Part shown: positions 1 to 11,926 of the stretch, piece after piece
How positions within the stretch are numbered: position 1 is the stretch's first letter
Layout: every line of letters begins with the position of its first letter
Made by a program: the position numbers and the translations under genes
Assembly (NCBI GenBank): GCA_030272155.1
Contig: CP126193.1
Coordinates: 2,728,001-2,792,000, forward strand
From: Tetradesmus obliquus
Taxonomy: Eukaryota; Chlorophyta; Chlorophyceae; Sphaeropleales; Scenedesmaceae
Length of the DNA: 64,000 nucleotides
Reading direction: 5' to 3'
The notes under the pieces: model-generated
Told to the model about the DNA's origin: nothing
Seen by the model: the letters and a program-made list of their open reading frames with translations, nothing else
Databases searched by the model: none

Positions 1-1100
1 GTCTGGCAGCAGCTGCATGTCATTCTGCTGCTCAGCATCCCCAGCTGGTGCAGGCGCAGCACTGCTTGCTGCACCACCACTGCCCTGCTTCACCTTTGCA
101 AGAACAGCAGCAGCAGCTGCTGCTGCCAGCGCCGCAGCTTTGCGGGGCGCATCTGCAACTGCTTCTACATCATCCTCATACTCATAATCATGCAGCAGTG
201 GCTCCTGCTGATCACTGCTGGCATCGCCTGCCTGGCAGCTGGCCTGTGCTGCCTGCTGTGTGCTGCTGCTGCCAGGGGCCTGGCCTGGCCGCTTCACCAG
301 GTGTGCTGGGATGGAGGCTGCCACAGCAGCTGCCAGCACTGTGAGGCCGCAGGTGGTCCAGAAGATGATGCCCGGGTGGTAGCCAAACACTGCAGCAGCA
401 GCAGCAGCGGGTAAGAATGCTGGAACAAAACCGAGCAAGCTAGTTGGTGTGAGAGGACGTTTGAGGACAGACACTCCCACAAGCTGCGCCCCAAACCACT
501 AAACAAGGCCGAGTTCAACATCCACATCGCTGACCAATTATAGGCACAGCTGCCCCAGCACGCAGTGCCAGCACGGCACAATACACCACCCGCCAGGTCC
601 CGCCCTCCCCACAGCCCAACCCCGCCTCGCACCCCACATTCCAGCCACCCCTGCAACATACCTGCGCTGGTCTTGGTGCAGCTGCTGAACAGCAGCGCAA
701 ACGCCAGCGGCCCAAGCCCTGTGGCCAGCGCCCGTATTCCTGCAAGCGCCCCTTGCACCAGCCCCTGCTGGTCTGGCCTGCTGTGTGTCGACTTGATGCT
801 GGAAATGGCCGGAAACGACACGCCAGCGAGCGAGCCCAGGCTGACGGCTGCAAGGGCCTGCCATTTTGTGGTGACTAGAGCCAGCATGGCTTGCTCGATG
901 ATGCTGAAGAGGAGGCCAGTGATGAGCAGGCGGCGCTCCCCTAGGAAGTATGCCATGCTGGGCAGCAGCGCAGCCTGCACGGCAGATGGATGATCAACGT
1001 CAAAACAATGATCAGCTACCTGTGGCAGTGAGGATGAGGATGAGTGCACCTGCTTGACACACATTGCTGGGAAGGCACATGGAACAACAGCAGAGGATGC

Positions 1101-1160
<60 letters not shown>

Positions 1161-4144
1161 CGGTCAGTCCTGCTGGCAGTACAAGCATGCCGCACCTGCA
1201 CCACCAGGTTTGCTGCGCCCAGCAGCGTGAACAGCAGGCTCTGGTCTGCCGTGTTGAAGCCCACCACCAGCTGCAGGTACTGGATGAGCATGTCTTGGAT
1301 GCCCTGCAGGCAGCAGCAGCAGCAGCAGCAGCGACAGCAGAAGACATGAGCACAGTGCATGCAGCTCGCGTGTCCAGGCCCTCTAATCTGTACGCAAGAC
1401 AAAGGTCATCGCAACGCTGCAACGCACAGCCTGATCTGGAGGCCACATCTCCAACTACTGATGGGCTGTGGTGTTTTGACATACACAAAAACCACCAGAA
1501 CCGGGCCTGCTGCTCACCTCAGAAGCCAAGCACCTAGACATCAATCACTCAGAACTGCTGCCTCACACATGCAAGCTTCGCTGAACGTTCAACCCCACCT
1601 ACCAAATCTTACCCCAACAGCTGCTCACCTCAGACACCACGCCCACAATGGCCATGCACAGCGCCAGCCGCACAAACAGGCTGCTGCTGGTGATGAGCTG
1701 CCAGCTGCGCTGCAGGCTGAGCAGCGCATCCAGGGGGCGCAGCTTCCAGGAGGACGCGGCAGGCGGGCAGCCCGGCAGCACTGCAGCACAAACAAAGGCA
1801 TGCGCAGGCAGAGAGGGTTGTGAGCGCGCAGTGTTTGGCAGCATCTTGCGAAGCAAGGATGCGGCTGCACTACCCTAGCAGTTGTAGCTGACTGCGAGAT
1901 ACCGCGCGCTATATGCTTTTTGGTGAGTCAAGATGCTCATCATCGCACCGCTGCAGGTACACCAGTACCATGTCCTGAACTGACGGACGAATAGGCTGAC
2001 AACTGCAGACCCAACATGCAGCAGGCACGTATACACACACGCACACCTGTTTACCAGGTCACACTCAATCAAGCGATATCAGCTTAAACCGCAACCACTG
2101 AAGCCTAAGCCTCAGGCTGCCCTCACCTGCAGCCGCGCTGCCGAGCGGCCGCGACTCCGGCGCTGCCAGCAGCACCACAGTGAAGGCAGCAACGCAGCCG
2201 CCACCCGCCAAATGTACATTTTGGTCAAACAATACAACAAACTAAGCCTTAGGCTGCCCTCACCTGCAGCAGCACTGCCAGGCGGCCGCGACTCCGGCAC
2301 TGCCAGCAGCACCACAGTGAAGGCAGCGATGCAGCCGCCACCAGCCACGAGGGTGGCTGTGGTAGCGTCCAGCAGCAGCAGCTGCGCCACCTGCGGCCCA
2401 ATCATGAAGCCTGTGCTGTATGCTGCGATGATCAGTCCTGCAAGCACACGCATGGATGTACACACAAAAGCAAGAGTCAGAAGTGTGCCATACGCTTTAC
2501 CAAATGGACATTTGAACTGTGCTGGGAGGACACAGTGCTGATCGTCAGTACACCAGACAGCATAGTACACATGCCAAGAGCAAACCGGGTTGCCTGGCGT
2601 TGTCTATATGCAGCAAAGCTGCGCACAGAGCCCCACCCCAGTTCGGCAGAGTGTCAAGCTGACAGGCAGGCATGGCGCAGTGACATCGTCAATCCATCCG
2701 TCTCTGGCTAGCTTGTACAACTTGCTTGCGCCCATGCGCCCAGACGTGTTGCGGAGCTTTGACCCACTCACCGAAGCCAGCTGTGCGGTGCTGCGGCTGC
2801 AGCACGTCAGCAGTGTAGCTGAGGAACACCACGATGCTGTTGACCACAGACGTCAGCGCACTGCAGGGGTAGTACCTGCCAGCACAGCAGCAGCAGCGGC
2901 AGCAACCACACAGACAGTCAACAAAACCAGCAGCATGAAGATCATAACAGGCAAGTAAAGACCATCTGCCATCATCAAGCAACGACCCAGACATGTTAAA
3001 ACGTAAAAATACACACCCCATATAAAACCTATGCAGAAGCAAAGCAAACATACCAGCATGCACAGCAGCATGCATAGCCCCGCAACCCTGATCCTGCTAC
3101 ACATTGCCCCGCTCACCACAGCAGCGAGGCGCGCCCGCTGAGGTACATGAACACAGCAGCAATGGGCAGCCCCGACAGCAGCAGCCCCGCCAGGATGAAA
3201 GGCTTGCGGCCGTATGCATCGCTCAGGTCGCCGATGACTGGACTGAACAGGAAGGCGAAGAAGGTGTTGGCCACCAGGCTAGTCCAGGAGGTCCAGGTCT
3301 GCAGGAAGGTTTGCAGGAAAGTTTGCAGGAAGGCGACGTGTGTGGTGGCAAAACTGCAAGTCCACGCATGGGTGCAGATGTGTTCAGCAGTTGCGTCCAG
3401 AGCCTGCTTGTTACGCTTGTCATCACCTCTACCACCGTAGAAGCGAGCGCAGCTGCGTTGCTGCAGGCAAATGGACAGCAGCACACATGCACATGCTGCT
3501 GTGCATGCATACAGCTGCGCCTATCCAGCTGCGCATGAACCACCCTCAGCTACGGCTTGTGCGAAGTGTGCTTCCTGCAACTCTTCACACTGCTGGCGGT
3601 GCTGCTCACCACCACGTCTGCGTGTGCGTCCTGGCATGCTGCTGGCTGCTCGTTGACCACATACTGCTCGCAGTCAATGGCGTGGCCAGCGATGCGGCTG
3701 GCAAAGTAGTTGGTGAGCAGCGTGGGCAGCATTGGCACCAGTGTGGCGAAGCCTGCGGGTAGTGCAGCAACAAGCAGGGTCAGTGTTGACACTTGAAGGC
3801 GCGCAAATGTTTCAGCCCAGTGGCTGTAGTGTTCTGACATGCATTTGCTACAAAAAGGTGCATCAAGAATCCAGTAGCAGCAGAGCACGGCACATGGAAG
3901 ACAACTGGTGCTTGCATGTACGGGCGAGGTGCTGACCATGCCCTGTTGTTGACAGCTGTGAGCATGCATGCCTGCGCCTCGCAGCACAGCCGCGGCGCCA
4001 TTCAAGTGACAGCGGCTCACCTAAGCTGTAGACAAACATGGAGAACAGTAGGACGAGCAGCCTCGAGCGGAGCAGCACCACCCACAGACTGCTGCTGCCA
4101 TTACGCCACTGCTGCTGCTCTGCCATATCAGCAGCGGAAGACAT
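1..4144 (-). CDS. MFS transporter, HIAT1/MFSD14-like (3' end outside window)
   Basis: A major-facilitator membrane transporter. Nine exons join in phase: 4021-4144, 3610-3752, 3117-3298, 2772-2875, 2264-2437, 1629-1780, 1196-1303, 662-974 and 1-419, giving 573 codons with no stop before the window edge. The start is the ATG at 4144. MFS motif A (GDLSDAYGRKPF) is in exon 3, followed by a WYYP segment and YTADVLQP in exon 4. VPESRP closes the first half. The second half has FPAISSIKS and DQQGLVQGALAGIRAL, both close to animal and plant HIAT1/tetracycline-resistance-like carriers. Alternating hydrophobic segments fit about 12 helices. The last exon gives an acidic, alanine-rich cytosolic tail. 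The substrate cannot be read from sequence. Odd points: a degenerate copy of the end of exon 5 lies in the next intron, and a CAAG microsatellite lies in the intron at 975-1195. Confidence 0.85.
1102..1160. repeat. (CAAG)n microsatellite in MFS intron
   Basis: About 14 copies of CAAG on the + strand, within the intron 975-1195. Confidence 0.95.
2105..2347 (-). repeat. Partial exon duplication in MFS gene (unit 137 bp)
   Basis: Bases 2242-2347 (the last 84 bp of exon 5 plus 22 bp of intron with the donor) recur at 2105-2210 with about 10 differences in 106 bases. The copy keeps the reading frame (AAPESRPLGSAAA versus AVPESRPPGSAAA in the real exon) and a GTGAGG donor. I see no AG acceptor just before it, so it looks like a decoy donor or dead pseudo-exon. 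Confidence 0.85.
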
Positions 4145-4263
4145 CGTTGTAGCTTATTGATCTACATGAGACTCTTCCCAGACATCATTATACACCTGCT
4201 CGAAAGCTGAATGGGAGTTGCTGGCCACAAGGTGCAACGGCCAGTGGCTCCTGTATGTTGTGT

Positions 4264-4268
4264 TTACA
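4264..4268 (-). terminator. Candidate poly(A) signal TGTAA for LTV1
   Basis: TGTAA on the - strand about 395 bases after the LTV1 stop. TGTAA is the usual chlorophycean poly(A) signal. It is the first one I see downstream of that gene, and it lies about 120 bases upstream of the MFS start. Confidence 0.45.
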
Positions 4269-4660
4269 GGCTGCGCATTTTGATCCCGATGTGTGAGAGA
4301 AAACTGAACCGAAGGTTGATATCAGCGGGTGCTCCTATCAGGAGTTTTGTATCCGTCACGAGGTGATGTGTCGCCCTCAACCCACTCACGCACAACATCA
4401 CATCACGGGGAACGAACATAAGCAAATAAAATGTTTCATCGAGTTGTACTGAGCACTTGAGCAGCCACCAACACTGTTCACCACTCCCGCCTTCAGGGCC
4501 AGCCAGGCTTGCCCAGCCTGGCAATGCCCATCCACCATGCCCCACTGTGCATCCACACCTCCACCACAACAACTTAAGCCATATGCAAAACATCTGCAAT
4601 ACGTTAACAACCAATGCATGCAGAAACTCGCATGATACCCCAACCAGCACCGCACACGCG

Positions 4661-7196
4661 TCAAGGGATCGCAAAAACAGCAGCCTTCGGCGCAGCCGCC
4701 TGCTGCCGCTGCTGCCGGCTCGCTTCAGACGCGTACATCTGCTTCAGCTGCTTCTTGGTGGCACGCGCATCACGCTGCAGCGCTTTTACTGCTGCCTTGC
4801 GCGCACGCCGCTCCTCTGCACTCTCCCCTTTTGGCCGCTCATACACAGATGTGGCCATACTCATCCCATCAAGCTCTGCTGCATCCTCACTGCCCGAGTC
4901 ACTATCACCAGCCGCTGCTGCTGCCAGCGCTGCCGTCGTCAGCCGCTGCTGCCCGCCAGCCGCCGCCGCTGCTGCCGCCGCCGCCGCTGCCGCTGCAGCC
5001 GCCATGCTCGCAGCACCGTAGCCGGACGGCAGGCCCGTCTTGGCATTCAGCTTTATGACGCCACTGCCGCCTGCTGCTGCTGCTGCGCTGCTGCTGGCGC
5101 CACGCTGGCGCCGGTGCCCTGCTTCGCTGGCAATCTTTGCAGGAAAGTGGCTGATGTTTGACCGAATTGACAGCACACTCTCGCAGTCCCAGCGCTCCCG
5201 TTCTTGCAGGTACACAATTGACAGCTCCTCATCTGCTAGTATGCCCCCAGCTGCGCCCCTGCCGCTGCTGCCAGCCTTCTCTGCTGCTGCCTCCTGCACT
5301 GCCAGCCTGGCCCTTACTGCTGCAATCACTGCGTCATCCTTCTCAGCAAAGCTCTCCACCTTGCTTTCAAACCCTAAACCCCCAATCTGGCGGCCCTTGA
5401 ACCCTAGATCCACTGGACCCTCGCTGGGGAACTCATCATCCTCTTCATACTCATCTTCGCTGTGAGCAGCTGCGCCGTTAGCTGCTGCTGCTGCTGCTGC
5501 AGCTGGGGCTCTACTGCTCCACTGCTGCTGCTGCTGCCCCTGTGCCACAAGCGCCTGCAGCTGTGCAGGGCCCAGCCTGCCTGCTGCCCTAGTGTCCCCT
5601 TCTAGGTCTCCCAACTGCTCATCATCATATGCAGATAGCAGGTGGTCAAACTGCTCATTCAGCATATCAAACGCCTCACTGCCGGAGGCGCCAGCTGCTA
5701 CTGCTGCTGCAGCTTTGCTGCTGCCTCCTGGTGCTGCAATTTGCTGCACCCGCTGCTGCTGCTGCTGCTGCTCATCATCATCTGATAGTTCGCTGCTGAA
5801 CTCCTCATCCTCCTGTTCATCTGCACTCAAGCTCGCGCCCCTGCCACCAGCTGCCGCACCGGCTGCACCTGCCGCAGCAGCAGCAGGCCGCACTGCTGCT
5901 GCTGCTGCTGCTGCTCCGCCTTGCCCTGCTGCTGCTGCCAGCACAAAGTCATCCAGCAGATCCCCCACCCCTTGCTCATCCGCCTCCCCATCTTCACTGA
6001 CTGCCTCAGCAGCTTCCATCAGCTGCTCAAGCTCTGCCAGCTCAGCAGCTAGCTCCCTGCCTCCAATGCGCCGAGCAGCAGCAGGCGCAGCAACCTCGGA
6101 CGGCACCTGCAGCACCGGCGCATCAGCGCCGGCCAGCGCATCTTCTGCAGCGGCGTCATCTGCTGCTTCAGCTGTCGCTGCTGCCACGCGCCGGGCGTCC
6201 ACTAGCTTGACATCTGCCTCAGGCGCACGCACGCGCGGCGCCTTCAGGAACACAGATTGTGAGGCGGTCGCCTCTGATGCGATGGCTGCTGCTGCTGCGC
6301 TGCTGCTGCTGCCAGCTGCTGCGGCTGACGAGGATGTTGCTGCAGCGGCGGCTTGATTGGCGTGCATTGCTGCTGCGCCTTTGCCGATGATCCTGCAGTG
6401 CTTCAGGTAGTCATAACCGTCATCTGGGAAGCCAAACTGCAGCAGCTCCTTGCGGCGGGCCTCTGTTATCTCCTCCTGCAGTGTGTTAGAACGTTACATG
6501 GCGTGTTTGGGTATGTTGGTTGGTAGGTGGCGTGGCATGCAGGAAGAGTGGTTAGGTGGCTCTGTGTGAGCTGCTTGTCATGACATGTGGAAAGCATCCT
6601 CGCGTGCGGTTGGTGGTGATAAATGCAGCATAATCGCATGCAGGCCATGTGCTTAGTGGCCTACAGTTCAGCGTGAAGGTGCAGCTGCATGCGCAGCAGT
6701 CCATGCATGTGCAGCCAGCAAGGCTGGCTTCTGCACAAGCAGCACAGACAATGCTACATGCCAGCTGCGCAGATGCAGTGTGCGTCAAAGCAGGTCAAGC
6801 AGGGCATGTCACCTATGTGGTGCTGCTGATGTAATGGCATGGAAACAGCCATGCACTTGTTCTTGCAGCTGAGCTACAGCCGCAGCAGCAGTAGCAGCGG
6901 CAGCAGCAGCAGCACCAGCATGAATGCTTCCTGGCAAACACCGAAGGCCCATGCTACAAAACAAACAGCGTTCTCACATCATCCTCGTCATCATCATCGC
7001 CGAAGAAGTGTGCATACAGCGCCCTGGGGTCGCTAGGGGGCTGGTCTTCCCTGCCACCACCGCCGAGCTCTCCTGCTGGCACCAAGACGCGCTCCGCCTC
7101 AGCGTTTTCTGGGTCTTCATGGTCCTCAGCTGACCGGAACACCAGCGTGTAGGTAGTGGACCGCTTTTTGTCTATGAAAGCCTTTTTCTTGCCCAT
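4661..7196 (-). CDS. LTV1: LTV1, 40S ribosomal subunit assembly/export factor
   Basis: LTV1 binds pre-40S particles, helps late small-subunit maturation and nuclear export, and leaves after phosphorylation in yeast. Two exons, 6978-7196 and 4661-6475, join in phase 0 and give 677 residues. The N terminus MGKKKAFIDKKRSTT is the family hallmark. Exon 2 opens with EEITEARRKELLQFGFPDDGYDYL, cf. the family's FDDDYDYLQH (quoted residues here are split by context: FGFPDD, GYDYL). Further on are RWDCESVLSIRSN and a basic RPKGESAEERRARKAAVK tail, both conserved. The middle is swollen by Ala, Gln and acidic runs, so the protein is longer than the roughly 460-480 residues of yeast and human LTV1. Start chosen at ATG 7196. 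No other candidate family explains these motifs. Confidence 0.92.
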
Positions 7197-7990
7197 GGTG
7201 CTCAGGCGGCACTGTCGAACAGACGCACGAGAGGTGCAAGGGATTTCGTGGGAATAGTTTAATTGCTTTTCAAAAGCGTTATCAGCTCGCAGACAGGCCG
7301 GATTGAAGGTAGTGACGGGGGATTTGGATGTTCAAGCTGCTAGGCAGTGACAAGCACTATGCCAGTTGTGTATGCGTGTTGGTGTAGATACCAAGCAGAC
7401 TAGCAGGTAACACGTGACATTATCAGCGTGTCAGGCTGCACAAACGCATGACAGTTGTGGGAGTTGTCATGGTGGCAGTTAATCATGCCTGTCATGCTGT
7501 TACTGTCATCCATGACGCCCCTGGTCTCTTGCACAATCGCTGAAGTGGCTTGAAGTGACTCAAGTGCTGTATGCCTTCCGTTTCCCGTCAAGCTTCCACC
7601 CCACCAGATGATAAGAGGCACATGAGCCACAAGCTCGATCACCTTCAGCCTGAAGCACCCTGAGGGAGCTGCCGTGATGGTCCCAGGCTGGTCTACAATA
7701 GCAACAGTATACACACAGGAATCCCACCATGCAACCCCTGGCTCGTGACCATCAGCAGCTGTGAAGCTATGGTACCACATGCTGTATTGTTGAGCCTTGC
7801 ATCAACAGAACAAAGCTGAACTCAATTAACAGCAGGCTGCTGTCTGCACAATTGCCGCTGCGGTTTGTGCTGTCGCATTTTGTGCAGACAGCAGTTTAGC
7901 TGGCGGCCAGGCACGCAGCGGCACAGCCAAGCAAGCACTGCAGCACATGCTGCAGCTAGCAGTATGCCGCTGCTACGCTGCACCTGATGG
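7197..7990. other. Intergenic region: LRR gene 3' side and LTV1 5' flank
   Basis: No convincing gene. One ATG-started minus frame of 126 codons (7400-7780) has ordinary composition, but no motif or splice context I recognise. The stretch probably holds the LTV1 promoter near 7200-7400. Confidence 0.4.
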
Positions 7991-10900
7991 CTATGCACTG
8001 CCGCTGCCGTTCCCACTGCCAACCCTACGCATGTGCTGCTCCAACCCCTCGCATGTCACGCCTGCACAGCCCCTGAACCACCTCTGCTGCAAGCCTGGCA
8101 GCGCGTCTGCCAGCGCAGGCAGGCAGGCGTCTGTCAACTGCGGGTTGCGTGCCAGATCCAATTCCTGCAGCTTGGGCTGCAGCCCTGAAGCGATCTCTGC
8201 CACAGAGCTATCCTCCAACCGGCACTCTGCCAGCGTCAGCTGCTGCAGGCCGCACATCCGTGACAGCGCTGCTGCTGCTGCCGAGTTCACGTGCTGCTTC
8301 TCGAGGCTGAGGTGTGTGAGCTGCCGGAACCAGGCCCACCTGACTGCAAAGCCACGCAGCAGTTCTGCAAGCGCGGCGGCATTGCCTGCAGCATCGTCAG
8401 CCGGAGCCCAGTGCACCTCACACAGGCTGAAGTGCACCAGGTGGTGCATTCCTCCGATCACAAGTGCCAACAGCCCAGGGTTCATAGCATCAAGCATCCA
8501 GCCCTGCAGGCAGAGTGACTGTACGTGTGGCAGGTCCGTAAGCCGCAGCAGCATGTCGCGTGCAAGGCTGCTGTGCCCGCCACATACCAGGTGCAGGAAT
8601 CGCACCTTCAGCGCCCTCCAGCCGTCTGCTGCTGCATCGATTGCCTCCGCTCCTGCCCGATATGTTAAGTGTACCGCTGTGAGGGCGGTTAGGCTGGTGA
8701 GCTGCAGCAGCTCTGCTGCTGGTGCAACCTCTTGCTCAATGTTGTGCAGTGTCAGCTGCCTGAGCTGCTTCAGTGGCAGCAGGCAGGTCGCGGGTGTGAT
8801 GTTGCCGGCTGAGAGTGCCAGGAGGTTGGGTGGCAACACGTGGTGCTGCCTCAGCGTGAGTTCCCAGCCAACCAGCAAGCTGGTCAGGGCTGCAGCGGGA
8901 CACAGGGCAACAGCAGCAGTTGCAGCCATACAGGTAAGGCATTGCTGATGTGGTTAACGGTAACGTGGGCGTTTGTCACATGACACTGGCGCTGCATGGA
9001 ACACTTGGGGAGGCAGAGCCAAAGCTATGCAGAGCAGCTGACCGTGCCTGACGAGTTCTGTGCAGTGTGCTGGTGTTCTTCACAGAGAGTTTGCATATGT
9101 TCTGTAGACACGTGTATACCAATGTGTTGGACATACACCGCCAGTTGAAGAGCTGGCATCACCATGGGCTCACATCAAATTGGCAGCTGGACTACCCATC
9201 ACGACAGCAGCAGCAGCCGCTGCTGCTGCATGGCAGCATGCCTCACCTGTCAGGTGCCCCAGCTGCAGCGCCCCTTTCTCTGCACTCTGCAGCATTTCGA
9301 GCTGCAGCTCCAGCAGTGAAGCTGGCAGGTGCTGCAGTGGGGCCCCATTTGCCAGCTGCAGTGCAGCAGAAGCAGCGGAAGCGTGGCGTCAAGCCTCAAA
9401 GAGCCTCTGCACTGCAACATGAATCCATTCTTCGACAGCTGCTGTGCTTTAGCCAGAAGCTTTTGCAGGCTGCCCTCGATACTTGCATGCTGTGCCAAGG
9501 TCAAAGAGATGCATGACGCAGCTGGATGCCGTGCTAAGCATCTTCTTGGCCAGTAATCATCTGCAAGCAATGCAGCAGCTCCTCTTGAGCTCCATGGCAA
9601 CTGCGCTGCGCTAGCTGCAGCTCAAATACATTCCTTGTGTGTCGCCTACCTCTGGCAAACTTAGGCTCGTCAGGTTGGTCAGTGCACCAAATCCGCAGAG
9701 CACTGGTGCATAGCTGACTGCGCCATCGAAGCTACAGCCACGCAGCCGAAGCTCATGCAGCTGCTGCAGTGACGGCAGCACTTTGCTCAGCCTGCCCATC
9801 AACGCATGAGCGCCTGAGGCAGCTTCATCTCTAGGGACCCGCAGGTGTAGCTCCAGGCTGGTCAGGGTGCTGCCAGGCAATGCTTGCAGGATGGCAGCGC
9901 TTTCCAAGCCAGCGCCTGCCAGCTTGCAGGAGCGTATGCGCAGGCCATCTGGGCCTGCTGCTGCTGCTTTCTGCAGCGCTGCTGCATAGGTCAGCTCTGT
10001 TGCTGATTGCTGAGAGGTGCTGGGACATGTGGTGCAACCGAACACTGAAGGCGAGAGCTGCAGCTCGAGAGAGTCCACAAGGCAGCCACACTTGGCTAGC
10101 CACCCTACACGAAAGCAGAGAAGCGAATTGTTGAAAGTAAGCAGTGCATGCGCCTCGTGCTGATGCCATCTGAGACTACAGTGTGCATAGCAAGCACAGG
10201 CGTAACTGTGCCAAATTAGGCATTTTAATGCTACTTATGCACAGCATCAACAAAACTGGGCATACCGGATGGCTCCAAAATATCACCGGAAAAGAAAAAG
10301 AATTGAGGCCTTCCGGTGATTGACTAAAAAATCCAAATAATATGTCTGCGGGTTCCGGTGATATTTAATTTAAACCTCGGAAAATGTTTCTTAGCCTCAT
10401 TTTCCGCTCGGATCGCTGTCGATAACGCTGTATACGCTATTCTACAGATCCTAAAGCATCTAAGCGCAACTAGATGCGGCAATCGCCGGTTTGCTTGCCG
10501 TGCGTGAAGCCGAGCATGATCAGAACAATCCGAAAGGCTAGCTGCAGATCGAGAGCTCTCGAGGCTAGAGCCAGCGCGGCTGCAGCTCCTGGAAAGAAAC
10601 TAGGCACGCCTCCTGGCAGTGGGAAGTGTCAGACAGCAGCAGCAGCAGCACCAGTGGTCCCTGCTGCAGCAGCAGAGGCAGCGCCACAGCAGGAGCAGCA
10701 GCAACAACAGGAGAAGGATGATGCTAAGCAGGATGATGCTAAGCAGGATGATGCTAAGCATGCACTGCATGTTGCAATGCCTGTCGCACTGGTGCATCCT
10801 GCAGTTGGCACCTTCGGCAATATTATTTTTTTAGACATGCGTCAGTGCCGGTGATACTTAAAAAAGCCCCCCAAAAAGCCACGCAGGCTTCTGGTGATAT

Positions 10901-11492
10901 AAAAGAATAAAAAAGTCCTGCCGGCTTCCGGTGATGTTTAATTCCGGTAATATTTTGGAGCCATCCGGTAACAGCACGTGTGCAGCATTGAGGCACTTGC
11001 AAGTTAAGCTGACAGTTGGTTCTATATTTGGTGACTATGGGTGTGGTTGGTTCAATGTTTGGTGATTATGGGTGTCGGCTATGCTGCCACAGCATGCACA
11101 ACACACCAGCAGGCAGTGCTGCATGCCTCCACTCCGAAGTGGCATCCCTGCGCTACTGTCACCTGCAAATGCTGCTGCTGCTTCTGACGTGACTGGCGGG
11201 CCAAACTTGACAGCCAGAAGACCCTGAAAGGCCTGTAACGCCGGTAGAAAGGCCTTGCCCGTTACGAGAAGGTTGCACACCTGCTGGATTGCCAGCTTGC
11301 TGTCTTGGTAGCTTGACAGCAGACTCGCTACAATGAGCTGCAGAGGCCCAGATGCTGCGACAACATCTGCACAGTTGTGGATGCTTGCAATTTGTGACGC
11401 GTAGATGCACGATGCTGACCTCACGTCGTTCTTGATAAGCAAGTGCGACATCAGCGAGCAGAGTAACTCGTCAGGATCGCTTGCAACTCGTC
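7991..11492 (-). CDS. Leucine-rich-repeat protein with helical N-terminal part (5' end unresolved)
   Basis: Exons that join in phase: 11163-11492, 9650-10104, 9247-9355 and 7991-8889; the stop is at 7991. The last three encode leucine-rich repeats of the RNase-inhibitor/GALA kind: LTNLTSLSLPE, LPASLLELQLEML, LKQLRQLTLHNIE, LQQLTLAECRLED and LQELDLARNPQLTD. The first exon is helical and ARM/HEAT-like (LPALQAFQGLLAVKFG) and ends in the phase that the first LRR exon needs. LRRs of this type mediate protein binding; the partner is unknown. Upstream coding exons were not found: the frame at 11492 opens at an acceptor, not at an ATG. The intron 10105-11162 carries the inverted-repeat element. I cannot exclude that the ARM-like exon belongs to another gene. 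Confidence 0.7.
10263..10970. mobile_element. 708-bp TIR DNA element (MITE-like, TA target)
   Basis: The left end (TACCGGATGGCTCCAAAATA...) and the right end are near-perfect inverted repeats over about 29 bases with one mismatch. Both outer edges read TA, consistent with a TA target duplication as in Tc1/mariner-type elements. The motif TTCCGGTGAT and close variants recur in the subterminal AT-rich parts (about 10281, 10310, 10352, 10846, 10889 and 10927). The GC-rich centre has host-like CAG coding bias and a 15-bp GATGATGCTAAGCAG unit repeated three times. No transposase is visible, so it is non-autonomous. It lies in an intron of the LRR gene. Confidence 0.8.
10474..10854 (+). CDS. Small ORF inside the TIR element
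   Basis: A 126-residue ATG frame fills the centre of the element. It starts MRQSPVCLPCVKPSMIRTIR, then Ala- and Gln-rich segments, then three KQDDA repeats. Its stop codon lies within one subterminal CCGGTGATA repeat. I recognise no transposase motif. It may be captured host coding DNA or chance; function unknown. Confidence 0.25.
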   Translation: MRQSPVCLPCVKPSMIRTIRKASCRSRALEARASAAAAPGKKLGTPPGSGKCQTAAAAAPVVPAAAAEAAPQQEQQQQQEKDDAKQDDAKQDDAKHALHVAMPVALVHPAVGTFGNIIFLDMRQCR

Positions 11493-11589
11493 CTGCGAAC
11501 AATATTCGGTTTTGATAGCTGTAAATCTTTGTGTGTGCATCAGCTCATCTGGTCACAGATGGCAAGAAACAGCAGAAGAGGACCCGGTG

Positions 11590-11594
11590 TTACA
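11590..11594 (-). terminator. Candidate poly(A) signal TGTAA for zinc-finger gene
   Basis: First TGTAA on the - strand after the zinc-finger stop at 11927, about 330 bases downstream. Confidence 0.35.
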
Positions 11595-11926
11595 ACCAAG
11601 TTCAAACTTTCAATAACTGACACAGGTGTGAAGAGTTGCAGTAAAGACATTATAATAGCTGAATGCAACATGATGCTCACTCAAATATCAAACGGTGGAC
11701 GAAATTAACCCCCGTCAACCACGGCCAATGTGGTCATCACCTTCATCCCTGTATCACCACTCTTGTGTGCAGTTGCAAAGTGCATGCATGGCCTGCCATC
11801 CTCAAGCCTCTGCAAAAGTACGTGATAAGCTGTGCGGGTTGGTGATGGCCTTGCTCATGTTGCACCAAGTACACAGTGATACCCGCTCCTCTGGTGGCCC
11901 CTCCCACCCTGAATACAGCACAGCTA

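Noticed and set aside
7400-7780. 126-codon ATG-started - frame between LTV1 and the LRR gene
   Set aside because: Ordinary composition but no motif, no neighbouring exons and no supporting signal; left as undecided, not called.
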